A stretch of 64,000 bases of DNA from Pomphorhynchus laevis (Eukaryota; Acanthocephala; Palaeacanthocephala; Echinorhynchida; Pomphorhynchidae). Below are positions 52,708 to 62,984 of the stretch, piece by piece. The stretch spans positions 62,001 to 126,000 of the forward strand of contig WNNJ02002391.1 of NCBI GenBank assembly GCA_012934845.2. The letters run 5' to 3'. Each line of letters opens with the position of its first letter. Position 1 is the stretch's first letter. Below the pieces are notes generated by a model. It saw nothing but the letters and a program-made list of their open reading frames with translations. It did no database searches and was not told the origin of the DNA. Both the position numbers and the translations under genes were made by a program.

Positions 52708-55671
52708 CTACTGAAAATCCCACCGTTGTCTTGAGAAGGAAGGGTCATCATCCAGTAGGGCGCAAAAACTTGAAGCAGTAGACGACAAAACGGTCGCACT
52801 CTGAAGCGAATTCCAAGATCGTACGACTCGTTTGGCAAAGCAGGAAACTGCATGCATGTACCTTTGTGTTTTCAGCATCAGGGGGTGTCCGCGAAGAGAA
52901 GGTTGACCTCTCAGTTGCAGTAGATGTGACAGTGGATGATCTTTAGTATGCAGAATTTTCCAAACAAGAGAGAGATCTCGCTTGTCACGGATATATCGCA
53001 GACAAGGCATATTTAATATCTGGAGGCGTTTCGCGTAGCCATAAATATGCAGCCCTGAGACTAATTTAGTTGTTGATCTGAACACTTTCTCTAATGCACG
53101 ACGCTCATAAGTAGTTTCGGGATAACAAGCTGGCGATGCGTATAAGATATGGCTCAAGAAAAACGCATTTGCTAAGGTATGGTAACATGACGGATCTATG
53201 CCTATCAGAGCTCGACGAGTATGCCCTATTAAGCGTTTTGTGAAGCAACACACGTAGTCTGAATGCTTTCGAGTGGATAAGTCAGCACAAACCCAAACTC
53301 CCAAATCTTTATATGAGTGGGTTCTTTCGATACTAATTGAACCAAACTGGTACTCACCTCCAAGATGATCACATGATCTTCGTGATATACGCATACATGT
53401 ACATTTAGCGGAATTGATCCTCAAGTGATTTCGTATAGACCAATTGGATATAACGTCGACGTCGCTTTGTAAATGCTGTTTGTCAAGATCGGAAATAATA
53501 GGTCGCCAAACTTTAAGATCATCTGCATATAATAAACTGAATGAACTGATATTTGGTATCAAATCGTTGATATAAAGACTGAATAAGATGGGACCCAATA
53601 CACTTCCCTGTGGAACACCTAACAACACTGGAAATGGACTCGACAGCGACTCATTTACTCGTACGACACTTTGTCGGTTGGAAAGGAATACACGAATCCA
53701 GTTTATGATCCTCTTATCAAGATGAATGTGCTCCAACTTCTCAATAAGACGCGTGTGATTAACTGAGTCGAACGCTTTTGAGAAATCAAAGAAAATGACA
53801 TCAACTGGTATGCCTTGATCATAATAGTGATACCAATTTTCACGTGCATGTACAAGATTAGTAGTCGTGGAATAACCTTTTCGGAAGCCATGCTGTGCTG
53901 GGTTCAAAATTTGAAATCTATTTAGAAATTCTATTATTCGTCGCTTAATCAATCTTTCTAGCACACGACAACACACGCAAGTGAGACTAATAGGCCTATA
54001 ATTGTCAATGGACGAACTATCCCCTTTCTTATAAATAGGACAGATGATGGAATTCTGCCAATCAGAAGGAACAACGCCAAAAGCAACAGACGCAGAGAAA
54101 ATATTGTAAAGCGGATGACATATTATGTCAGCGATGTTGCGCAGATATACTGGCGGCAAGCCATCTGGACCCGCACCTGCTTTGCATTTAAGTTTCCGAA
54201 GCTCTTGGAGAACATCATCACATCGGAAGAGGTCGCTGGTGTCATCTCCGGGCCATGTAAATGTACACGGATCACCCATTGTCACATCCTTATGGTCAAG
54301 ATTCAAAGAATGGAAATGATTTCTAAACATATTTGTTATCTGCAAAGAATCAGTTATGAATTTCCCATCGTCACGTTGAATACAATTTATAGGTTTACAG
54401 CGCGTATGCTTAGCAGTCACATACCTAAAGAAAGAGCGGGGATCACGGTGACAGTTTATACTTAGTTGATTTTCGAAAGATCGCCTACCAGTTCGCTTCA
54501 TGGACGTAACGAGGTTTCGCCATTTCTTATAAGTGCTGAAATTAGCTCTATCTTTACGATAGTTATTAAAGGCCTTACGTCTCATCTTTAAAGCATGTTT
54601 TATGTCGCTATTAAACCAAGGCGGTGAGATCGATGTCAAACAGTGTTTACTCTGAAGAGGTGAGAAACGATTAAGGAGGTGGTACAGAGTATCCCTGAAA
54701 AACTGCCATGAATATTCGACGCCAACATCAAAAGCATCCAACCACTTTACCCCAACGAGATATTTATTTACTAGAGCAAAGTCAGTTCTGAATGGGTTTA
54801 CAGACGACGTCGGATTTACGCCATGTGAGTAGACATCGCTCAGACCAATCGAAATGACCACATGATCTGAATGACCTATTGGGTCCAGATAGCTTAATCT
54901 ATCAAGAATGTCATATGGTACAGTAAGGCATAAATCCAAAAGTGAATGTGAATCCTGTGAAAATCTTGTACTCTGACTGACATGTTGCTTAAGAGCTAAG
55001 CTGTTTATTAAGCCAAGTAGCTTCAAACTCTCGACATCCGAGTCATTGGAAGTGTAATTAACCCAATTCACAGATGGCATGTTGAAATCACCGAGTACAA
55101 CAAATCTATCACAATAACTACTTCTCTCCATTAAAGCAGCTATGCTATCTGTGTTTGATCTTGGAGAACGATACACAGTCAATACCGTTATTGGGTGTTG
55201 ACAATATAGCCTAATACACAATGCTTCATTATGGTTAATAGCATCACTAAGAGTTTCAATTACTCGGAATTGAAGCCTATTAGAGATATACGCGATAACA
55301 CCTCCTCCAATTTTCCCTGCTCTATCACTTCTACTTATTCTGTATCCCTCAATGAATATATCTACGTCTGCTATTGACGAACTAAGCCAAGATTCTGTGA
55401 AAATACCTACATCTGGTACGATATCTTGAAAGAGACATTTTATTTCATCTAACTTATTAAGTAGACTACGAATATTCGAGTAAATGATTTTTAAACCACC
55501 ATTATTTGTGCTCAACTTGAAGGAAAAATCGCGAAGAGATTTTCGAAATTCACGAATACACCGATCGACATTGAGGCAAGGTGAAACAGTGAATATTTCA
55601 CGTCTTAGGCGGAGGGCGCCAAAGTGGTAAGAAGGCTTGCAGGATTGATCACATCTGACAGTCCCTTCCAA
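52708..55671 (-). CDS. LINE ORF2: APE endonuclease and reverse transcriptase
   Basis: 987 codons. Endonuclease from about residue 60: KIIYSNIRSLLNKLDEIKCL, GIFTESWLSS (catalytic Glu), VVLGDFNMPSVNW, GHSDHVVI (Asp-His pair). Reverse transcriptase in the second half: YKKGDSSSIDNYRPISLTCV, AQHGFRKGYSTTTNLVHA, VIFFDFSKAFDSVNH, LLGVPQGSVLGPILFSLYIN, SL-LYADDLKVW. C-terminal RGQPSLRGHPLMLKTQ and VVRSWNSLQ match the CR1/L2 tail. It nicks target DNA and copies the element RNA. The start overlaps ORF1, so translation probably depends on reinitiation or an internal start. Confidence 0.93.
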   Translation of the reverse strand: MEGTVRCDQSCKPSYHFGALRLRREIFTVSPCLNVDRCIREFRKSLRDFSFKLSTNNGGLKIIYSNIRSLLNKLDEIKCLFQDIVPDVGIFTESWLSSSIADVDIFIEGYRISRSDRAGKIGGGVIAYISNRLQFRVIETLSDAINHNEALCIRLYCQHPITVLTVYRSPRSNTDSIAALMERSSYCDRFVVLGDFNMPSVNWVNYTSNDSDVESLKLLGLINSLALKQHVSQSTRFSQDSHSLLDLCLTVPYDILDRLSYLDPIGHSDHVVISIGLSDVYSHGVNPTSSVNPFRTDFALVNKYLVGVKWLDAFDVGVEYSWQFFRDTLYHLLNRFSPLQSKHCLTSISPPWFNSDIKHALKMRRKAFNNYRKDRANFSTYKKWRNLVTSMKRTGRRSFENQLSINCHRDPRSFFRYVTAKHTRCKPINCIQRDDGKFITDSLQITNMFRNHFHSLNLDHKDVTMGDPCTFTWPGDDTSDLFRCDDVLQELRKLKCKAGAGPDGLPPVYLRNIADIICHPLYNIFSASVAFGVVPSDWQNSIICPIYKKGDSSSIDNYRPISLTCVCCRVLERLIKRRIIEFLNRFQILNPAQHGFRKGYSTTTNLVHARENWYHYYDQGIPVDVIFFDFSKAFDSVNHTRLIEKLEHIHLDKRIINWIRVFLSNRQSVVRVNESLSSPFPVLLGVPQGSVLGPILFSLYINDLIPNISSFSLLYADDLKVWRPIISDLDKQHLQSDVDVISNWSIRNHLRINSAKCTCMRISRRSCDHLGGEYQFGSISIERTHSYKDLGVWVCADLSTRKHSDYVCCFTKRLIGHTRRALIGIDPSCYHTLANAFFLSHILYASPACYPETTYERRALEKVFRSTTKLVSGLHIYGYAKRLQILNMPCLRYIRDKRDLSLVWKILHTKDHPLSHLLQLRGQPSLRGHPLMLKTQRYMHAVSCFAKRVVRSWNSLQSATVLSSTASSFCALLDDDPSFSRQRWDFQ

Positions 55672-56330
55672 TGAATATGTAGACGCCTCCGCACAACTCG
55701 AAAATTTTGTATTGTCAAATTCTTTTCACCCAACTCTAATCGACATGCTAACTCTGATTTAGCCTCTTTCAAACGTGATCGATCAGCTATGCTCAGATCG
55801 CGTAGCAGACGTATACTCGACCCTTTCAAACGATATGCGCCGTTAAAGATTATGTGAATAATTTCAGCGGAGTTGAACACTACTTTGAGCAGTCTGGGTC
55901 TCAACTCATTACTTATCTTACCGAGACGAAAAGCGGCCTTTATCTTCATGCTCTTAACAACTTCGTCTTGACATTCATGCAATACCACCGAAAGAATGGA
56001 TTGTAGATGTCCCAAGTCGTCGTCTAATCGTGCCTGGCTATTTATAGCGACAGATTCCTTTACGTTTGCAATAATTAAACACTGTTCACGGTTATGAAAA
56101 TCTTCCCTTCTTCGAGGTACCTGACGAAAGTCATATGCAGATGCCATGCTATTAAGTGAAGGAGTGTCTTGAGAGTTAATCACATTTGCTTTTGAAACAC
56201 CTCTAAGAAGTACAGACCTAGTCATGCCTACATCATGTTGAATGTTACCTGGCGTCATTATTGAGGATTTTATGGATTCATGTTGAGGTTGTGAGGTTAT
56301 TACTGAAGATCGTCGTCGCGATATTTGCAT
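55605..56330 (-). CDS. LINE ORF1, nucleic-acid-binding type
   Basis: 241 codons. N-terminal half polar, then HNREQCLIIANVKES, MKIKAAFRLGKISNELRPRL, and RDLSIADRSRLKEAKSELAC. This R-x-x-x-R-P ... L-K ... D-x-(S/T)-x-x-(E/D)-R pattern is the RNA-binding ORF1 core of CR1/L2-group LINEs. No zinc knuckle is seen. It would coat the element RNA in the RNP. Confidence 0.75.
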   Translation of the reverse strand: MQISRRRSSVITSQPQHESIKSSIMTPGNIQHDVGMTRSVLLRGVSKANVINSQDTPSLNSMASAYDFRQVPRRREDFHNREQCLIIANVKESVAINSQARLDDDLGHLQSILSVVLHECQDEVVKSMKIKAAFRLGKISNELRPRLLKVVFNSAEIIHIIFNGAYRLKGSSIRLLRDLSIADRSRLKEAKSELACRLELGEKNLTIQNFRVVRRRLHIHWKGLSDVINPASLLTTLAPSA

Positions 56331-56567
56331 TTGCGAGTTGTGAGCCTACGATGTTTTACCAAATCATGTAGACAATTGAGTAGCATATCATATAAAGTTT
56401 GTTAACAACTTTTGGATGTACTTTGGTTAAACTAGGCTTCGGATTGTTGATTTAGCGACCATGTATCAAATTGTCAATGGATATCTAAGTGATAGTGTTG
56501 AAATCAATAATCGACAATGACTAGGGAATATTCTTAAAAATAAATGCTCAGAAACATGGTAAGCTCC

Positions 56568-56704
56568 TTAATCATTTTCGGATTTTACGTCAAGCAGTAA
56601 ATGACGTGAAATATCTTGCCATAAGCGATAATCGGCGTCCATGATCAAACAAAATTCCGGTGGAAAATACTTTGCCTCAATTAATCGAACATAACGAATA
56701 GAAG
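56568..56704 (-). pseudogene. protein-like fragment split by Merlin copy 2, left part
   Basis: On the - strand, directly outside the Merlin end, the frame reads SIRYVRLIEAKYFPPEFCLI then MDADYRLWQDISRHLLLDVK and stops at 56570. Composition and wording look like true protein. The frame stays open into the Merlin terminal repeat. The other half of the interrupted sequence appears at 59002-59139. I do not recognise the protein. Confidence 0.35.
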
Positions 56705-58993
56705 GGATCTTTTCAGTTTGAGGCACTTTGTCTAAATTACGCAAAAAGTCTGTTTGTTGTACATCTCCATGTGCTCTTTCGAATGGCGTATAATTTTTTT
56801 GGGAGAAACGCGTTTGTGGCTAAAAATTTTAATATTTAAATTTTTTTATAAAAATTTAAAATTTAATTTAATTTTTTTTCAAGGCGCTATAAACTCAAAA
56901 CTTAATTTGTTTAAAATATATCAATAACCTTTGTAATTGTAATCATTTAAAAATATTTCAACAAAGGATTTAAAAAATATTTAAATTTTGTTTTTTCCTA
57001 AAATTAAAGATTTAATTTCAAAATATCTCGAAAAATACCAATACTACGCTATTATTTTTATCGTGCCATTCTAACCGCTACATCTACTATGGCTTATATT
57101 TTAAATATGTAGTTATTTGTATATTGATTTAAAAAGTTATTCCAAATTAATTGCAAATAGTTTTTATTTTTTCAATTTTGATCGATCAATCGATTGTTTT
57201 TGTAAAAATTTGATGCTATTATTGGAATAACTGTATAATTTTAGATGTCTAATAATATTAATTTAGAGTGGATATTGCGAAACATTTCTACAGAATTAGA
57301 TGCTGTCAAGTTTTTACAGAATTATCGATTAATTCCAAGTGGTATGAAATGGTTATATTTGGTTCGAAATAATTATATATTTATCTTCTTTTGTAGAAAT
57401 AAGATGCTGTCGTAAGCATCTAATGACATTAAGTGTCAGATGTAATAAAGTATATTGGAGATGCCAAAAATCGAAATGCTCCGTTTCAACTACAGTTCGA
57501 AGTGGGACTTGGTTTGAAGGCGCACGATTACCGCTTCGTAAAACAATTATGTTTATGTACTGTTGGTCTAAACAATTAACCAGCATTAAATTTTGCGAAG
57601 AAAATTGGCGATTGATCACAGCACGACCGTTGACTACAATAATTACATGCGCGAGGCTTGTGCTGATGAAATATTAAAAAATCCATGTAAGATAGGGGGC
57701 GAAAATATAATAGTTGAGATCGATGAAACAGTTTTCGCCCGTCGGAAATATAATAGGGGGCGCATGCTTCCACAACAATGGGTTTTCGGTGGCGTGTGTA
57801 GAGAAACATCTGAAGTGTTTCTTTTTGCTGTTGATCATAGAAATGCTAAAACTCTTAACGAGTGCATAAAACAGTGCATACTACCTGGATCGATCATTCA
57901 TTCAGATCTATGGAAAGGATATTGTGGTGTGCAAACCCTAGAAGGATACAGATTTGAACACCGAACTGTAAATCATTCAGTTGACTTTGTTAGCTCAGAA
58001 GGAATTCATACTCAACAAATTGAGTCAACATGGAACCAGCTTAAATCAGGCAATAGAAAGCAATGGGGTACACATCGCTCAATGATTGACTCATATTTAG
58101 TCGAATTCATTTGGCACAGACGTCATCGAAATAACAATAAATTAGAGTCCATATTCGAGTATCTAAGGAATTTTAAGCTATGCCAATAATTTTATTTATT
58201 CGGTAAATATTTGCAACCGTTGTGCCTTTTAAAAAATTATAAGTAAAACGGTTTTGAATCTCTTAGTTCTATTAAATGCAACCGCGTAGTTTAATCACAT
58301 ATTTACCCCCATTCATCCCCTTCGCTTGATGTCACTGACCATCAACAATTTGGGACCTCATTCACTATTCCAGTAAATAAGACCTCAACTGTTGAGATCC
58401 ACCGACATCAAGCAGAGAGGAGGAAATTGAATATAAAAGGAATAATGAAGATAAGTTTCAACAAAATGGATTTAATGTCTTATTGGGGATTGATTGTTTG
58501 ACCAAAATTAAAATAAACTTAAAAATATGCATATTTTGAAAAGACATTTTAAATAACTCTTTTTTGAATGATTCAAATATTTTAATATTTTCAACTTAAG
58601 TCAATATAACTGTGATGTTTACGATAACGCAATAAAAATTATATGTTATAATTGCAAAATTTTAAGATATTTCAAATTCAAATTACTTTTTGAACAAAAA
58701 AAATAAAAAAATTGTATGTTTTTTCGTGAGAGCATAGAAAAAATCTCAAATCATTGTATATTGATAAGATATATGAAAAATACTTAAATATAATTTTTTA
58801 AGTTTCTAACTTTGAAATTTGAAATTAAAATTAAATTTTAAATTATTATGAAAAAATTTAAATATTAAAATTTTTTAGCCACAAACGCATTTCTCTCAAA
58901 AAAATTATACGCCATTCGAAAGAGCACATGTAGATGTACAATAAACAGACTTTTTGCGTAATTTGGACAAAGTGCCTCAAACTGAAAAGATCC
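56705..58993 (+). mobile_element. Merlin DNA transposon, copy 2 (different family)
   Basis: 2,289 bp. Termini GGATCTTTTCAG and complement, flanked by 8-bp target duplications AATAGAAG (56697-56704 and 58994-59001). The outer ~185 bp of the terminal inverted repeats are well conserved and the inner parts diverge. The transposase differs clearly from copy 1 and most of the terminal repeat does too, so this is a separate Merlin lineage. Confidence 0.92.
57245..58189 (+). pseudogene. Merlin transposase, copy 2, one frameshift
   Basis: Exon 1 57245-57341 (MSNNINLEWILRNISTELDA). Intron with donor GTATGA and acceptor TTCTTTTGTAG. Exon 2 57397-58189, with RCCRKHLMTLSVRCNKVYWR, FEGARLPLRKTIMFMYCW, VEIDETVFARRKYNRGR (first Asp), LPGSIIHSDLWKGYCG (second Asp), HTQQIESTWNQLKSG (Glu). 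All three DDE residues are present. One base appears lost near 57600 (after FCEE), which breaks the frame; otherwise it is intact. Exon 1 is 97 nt in both Merlin copies. Confidence 0.88.
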
Positions 58994-59001
58994 AATAGAA
59001 G

Positions 59002-59139
59002 AATTTCATATTCACGGTTATAACTGTTTACTGCATATTTTCTGAAATATATTATATTTCTCTCTCCAAGAGCGGTCGAAACAGCCGTAAAACGACACGG
59101 GCATGTATTATTAAGAATAACACTTAGTAAGCATTTCAC
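59002..59139 (-). pseudogene. protein-like fragment split by Merlin copy 2, right part
   Basis: On the - strand CPCRFTAVSTALGERNIIYF then RKYAVNSYNREYEILL runs to the Merlin insertion point. Together with 56568-56704 it suggests that Merlin landed in a decayed, unidentified coding sequence. The two halves are not in the same frame. Confidence 0.3.
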
Positions 59140-59669
59140 TGAATTTAAATTGATAATACAAATTGAATAAAATATAAAAAAATGACAAAAAATGAATACG
59201 GGGGGTCAAAGAGAGAAGGAATTCCTTCTCTCTTTGATCAAGTTCAAATAGTTCTTTATCAATAATAGATCATTATCAACTATTTAAAATGTTTTGTTGT
59301 TACAAATTATTAAGGCAAAAATACTTATTTCACTAAAATGTAATGTTTAATGTCTTCTATTAATGTTTTCTATTAACTTGTTGAAAAAAATGATATTTTA
59401 CGCCGTCCGCCATCCAAATTGATATTTTTAGTCGTCCGCCATCCAGACATCGAAAATATCATGTTACAATAAACAAAACCTAATAATTCGTAATGTAAAA
59501 ATTCGAATTTGACACATACATAGAGATCGCTGCATCATTCTTGAAAATCATCCATAATCATATGCTACTGTATCTCAGGTATGCGTTGATGACGAGTTAT
59601 CTATGTATTTTTCATTTCAAACAAGAATGCTATCATGAGATAGTATATATCATAGTATATCACAGATAA

Positions 59670-60040
59670 TAACGAACAAGCTGAACGAACGGGCAGCAAA
59701 GCTGTCAAATTTAAGCTGCCAAATATTCAAGATATTATTCACCTCCCCCGTCGGGCCACACTTGGAATACTGCATTAAGGCTTGTTTTCCTGTCACAAAG
59801 CGAGAACTATTAGACTAGAGTCTAATCTAAGGCAGGGTTCGAGGCTCTGTGTTGGCTCAGGTGGAAGTGATTATCATGTACGTCTCAGTCGTATTAGAAT
59901 GTTGTCATTACGTGAGAGGTTCATAGCTTTGGATTTGCTTTGTCTATGGCACATGTCGAATTGTGCGGTGGGTTATCCCACCGATGTAATCACTACAAAA
60001 AATTAGTCGGGTAGGTAGGTTGCGGGGACATAGTATAGTC
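59670..60040 (+). mobile_element. LINE C-terminal fragment (CR1/L2-like)
   Basis: Frames read LFTSPVGPHLEYCIKACFPV (the family's 'RPHLEYC' thumb motif), then RLSRIRMLSLRERFIALDLL and CLWHMSN. Several stops, dead fragment. Confidence 0.65.
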
Positions 60041-60475
60041 TTGTATATATCTCGATTTAGCAAATTATCAAACATATTTAGACTGTCGAAAAGGGGAATT
60101 AACATGTGGAATTTGTTGCTACTCTAAGCTTGAGAACGCTTTAAATCACGATGATGTAAATGGATACGTGAACTATTCAGAAACTATTCAGTATTGCTGC
60201 TGAACTATCCTATTTAGTTAGATATTCACCGCTCCGTTTATTGTCTATTTGCTTTTTGTTTTTTGTGTTCCTATTTGGACTCTGCATAAATGGCCTTTTG
60301 GATTTTGGATGCATTTGAATAAATAAAATAAATATGCGCACCTTTGTTTACTTTGCTTTTAAATCACATTGGTTAGATAAGATCATTAAAATTGGTGAAA
60401 TCAAGAAAAGAAAACAACAAATACATTAGTAATGGATATATCGAAAAAGAGTTATTATTACTACTAAAGGTCATA

Positions 60476-61220
60476 GCCTCGACGCCTCGAAGCCTCGGCT
60501 TAGAACCTCCATCCGTATCATAAAATTCTACAATCATTCCTATCATTTATAAACTCGTTTTCCTAGGCTTCCATTTCGACAGCCGACTTTCACTTAAACC
60601 TTTCGTTAGAGATAAGGTACGCTCATCTACCTTGATACTCCGCAATCTCCGTCAAGTTCGTAGATTGATCAATTTCCCTTCTTGTATGACTCTCATATAT
60701 TCTCTCCTTTTCTCAAGACTTGATTACTGTCTTAGTCTATTTTACAACTTACCTAAATCCACTCTTCTTTCCCTACAACGCATCCGTCCAATTCACGGTT
60801 TCGTCAACGCAACCGTCCGAATTCTCCTACGTCTTTGTCGTTTTGATCATACATCCTACCATCTTGCTTCTCCGAGTTGCCCACTATCTATTGTCGTGTT
60901 CAAATCGTCTTCTTCTCATTGCTTTCCGCTTTGTAACTTTTCATACCCCTTCATTTCTCAACCTTTTTCTCAATAATTCTCGTCATGTTTACTGTTTCTC
61001 GCAATCCTGTAATTCCCTTCTTTTAAATGTCCCAAACTACTCTATCTCCTTTGGATTCCGCTCCTTCCCAGTGGCCGCTCTTCTATCGTGGAATTATCTG
61101 TCAATTCAAATACGCCAATCAACCTACCTGCCGTGCTTCAAACGCCAAATCAGATCCCATTTAACAATTTATCTGCTTGACTTTTTTATTTTTGTTGGTA
61201 ATGGACTTTTTTGACCGCTC
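60476..61220 (+). mobile_element. LINE (CR1/jockey group) 3' part
   Basis: Same family as 47115-48115: MILRNLRQVRRLINFPSCMT, LIYSLLFSRLDYCLSLFYNL, SLQRI...NATVRILL in two frames. Ends near GGACTTTTTTG. Dead fragment. Confidence 0.7.
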
Positions 61221-61282
61221 ACAAAAAAAATAATACAAGAAAAAAATCAAAACATCATTCAGTATATATACATATATAATAG

Positions 61283-61570
61283 TAGTGCACAGATGTGCTG
61301 AGTAAACAACGGTTCAGGATTTCTTACTAAATACGGCATTTATACTAAATGGTGTTGCTTGATAGACTGGACTTCGATTCACGACTTTCAATCACCATGT
61401 CACTTCTAGACGACCACATCAGCATCGAAATGATGAGCACCTGGCAACACTCATCAGTAGAATAAGGTACACACTGGTCGTTTCGGTTGCCTGTGTGACA
61501 TTGTGTCTAAAAACGTTTCCGACACTTTGCTTAATCGTCTGAGGCTTACGCTCTTAACCAGATCGAATAT
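61283..61570 (-). repeat. inverted copy of the 380-bp repeat
   Basis: A partial unit in reverse orientation, just left of the direct array. On the - strand it contains GGCAACC then GAAAC, a CTGATGA core, and GTGGTCGTC then TAGAAGTGA. Arm III is here perfect: CGACCA with TGGTCG. Confidence 0.85.
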
Positions 61571-61609
61571 ACGGCATTTATACTATATCTGTGCACTACT
61601 ATTATACAT

Positions 61610-62684
61610 GCCGTATCTATTAAGGATCCAACGAGTGCAACGACAATTCAGCAACAACCTCTGCCTAGTGTTTAAGGATGGTCTGCACAGCAATTCGATC
61701 TGGTAAAGAGCGTAAGCCTCAGTCAATTAAGCAAAGTGTCGGAAACGCCTTTATTCACAATGTCACACAGGCAACCGAAACGACTAGTGTGTACCTCATT
61801 CTACTGATGAGTGTTGCCGGGTACTCATCATTTCGATGCTGAAGTGGTCGTCCAGAAGTGACATGGTGATTGAAAGTCGTGAATCGAAGTCCAGTCTATC
61901 AAGCAACACCATTTAGTATAAATGCCGTATTTCGTAAGAAATCCTGGACCGTTGTTTACTCAGCACATCTGTGCACTACTATTATACATACCGTATCCAT
62001 CAAGGATCCAGCGAATGCAACGACAATTCAGCAACAACCTCTGCCTAGTGTTTAAGGATGGTCCGCACAGCAATTCGATCTGGTAAATAGCGTAAGCTTC
62101 AGTCAATTAAGCAAAGTGTCGGAAACGCCTTTATTCACAATGTCACACAGGCAACCTAAACTACCAGTGTGTACCTCATTCTACTTATGAGTGTTGTCGG
62201 GTACTCACCATTTCGATGCTGAAGTGGTCGTCTAGAAGTAACATGGTGATTGAAAGTCGTGAATCGAAGTCTAGTCTATCAAGCAACACCATTTAGTATA
62301 AATGCTGTATTTCGTAAGAAATCCTGGACCGTTGTTTACTCAGCGCATCTGTGCACTACTATTATAAATGCCGTATCCATTAAGGATCCAACGAGTGCAA
62401 CGACAATTCCGCAACAACCTCTACCTAGTGTTTAAGGATGGTCTGCACAGCAATTTGATCTGGTAAAGAGCGTAAGCCTCAGTCAATTAAGCAAAGTGTC
62501 GGAAACGCCTTTATTCACAATGTCATACAGGCAACCTAAACGACCAGTGTGTACCTCATTCTACTGATGAGTGTTGCCGGGTACTCATCATTTCGATGCT
62601 GAAGTGGTCGTCTAGAAGTGACATAGTGATTGAAAGTCGTGAATCGAAGTCCAGTCTATCAAGCAACACCATTTAGTATATATA
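61610..62684 (+). repeat. 380-bp tandem repeat array, 2.8 copies, retrozyme-like
   Basis: Units start at 61610, 61990 and 62370 (exact 380-bp spacing); the third is cut at about 62684. Each holds hammerhead-core pieces in order C (GGCAACC, GAAA or TAAA, then CGAC), B (TTCTA, CTGATGA, GTGTTGCC) and A (GTGGTCGTC, TAGAAGTGA). CTGATGA lies at 61804 and 62564; the middle unit has CTTATGA. GAAA is kept only in the first direct unit and the inverted copy. A 61-codon frame recurring in each unit is an echo of the repeat, not a gene. Size and tandem nature resemble animal retrozymes. Confidence 0.85.
61770..61861 (+). ncRNA. permuted hammerhead-like core, first array unit
   Basis: GGCAACC 61770-61776, GAAA 61777-61780, CGACTA, an outer GTACC/GGTAC hairpin enclosing TTCTA-CTGATGA-GTGTTGCC (CTGATGA 61804-61810), then GTGGTCG-TC (61844-61852) and CAGAAGTGA. 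Arms: II GTTGCC/GGCAAC, III CGACTA/TGGTCG, I AGAA/TTCT plus TGA/TCA. Confidence 0.55.
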
Positions 62685-62812
62685 ATTGGTTTCGCACTAC
62701 CAATATATATATTCATTAATGAAAATCACCAGCTGGGATCCTTTTTAGAATTCAAAGTGATATATTTTAGTTTTGTGTTAGAAAAACCAGCTAAGTCTTA
62801 CCATCAGTCGAC

Positions 62813-62984
62813 TGAACTACCATCAGTCGTTTCGGCTGCCTTGTGATATATTAAATATGCATTTCCGAGAATTTGCTAACGTGGTAGCATGGTATATATA
62901 TATACCATGCTACCACGTTAGCAAATTCTCGGAAATGCCTATTTAATATATCACAAGGCAGCCGAAACGACTGATGGTAGTTCA
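62813..62984. repeat. near-perfect 172-bp palindrome
   Basis: Two ~86-bp arms meet without spacer at 62898/62899 inside GGTATATATATATACC, with a few mismatches. Each arm is the left part of the short repeat family (GCTACCACGTTAGC ... GGCAGCCGAAACGAC). Confidence 0.85.

Larger units (their letters stand above)
52590..56340 (-). mobile_element. two-ORF LINE (CR1/L2-like), looks whole
   Basis: About 3.75 kb on the - strand. ORF1 (56330-55605) overlaps ORF2 (55671-52708) by 67 nt. A short 3' UTR ends in GAGCCTCGGCTC, ATTCGTTGTCAATT and (AAT)n. Both frames are uninterrupted and all expected catalytic motifs are present, so it may be a young, possibly competent copy. Its 3' repeat meets the (ATT)n end of the oppositely oriented LINE at 51009, so the two lie tail to tail. 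No target duplication could be assigned. Confidence 0.85.

Noticed and set aside
52481-52723. 80-codon - strand frame downstream of LINE ORF2
   Set aside because: It runs through the (AAT)n tract into the neighbouring LINE and includes a poly-Asn run; not a gene.
54115-54465. 116-codon frame on the + strand
   Set aside because: Antisense shadow of the LINE ORF2.
57353-57809. Minus-strand frames of 77-88 codons
   Set aside because: Antisense shadows of the Merlin transposase.
61870-62435. Repeated 61-codon open frames (MKVVNRS...)
   Set aside because: They recur only because the 380-bp unit recurs. Frame, start and stop are not kept better than the rest of the unit.
61283-62684. Array taken as a CRISPR-like or LTR pair
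   Set aside because: The units are contiguous with no spacers, no cas-like genes, and no internal coding region between repeats; the organism is an animal.
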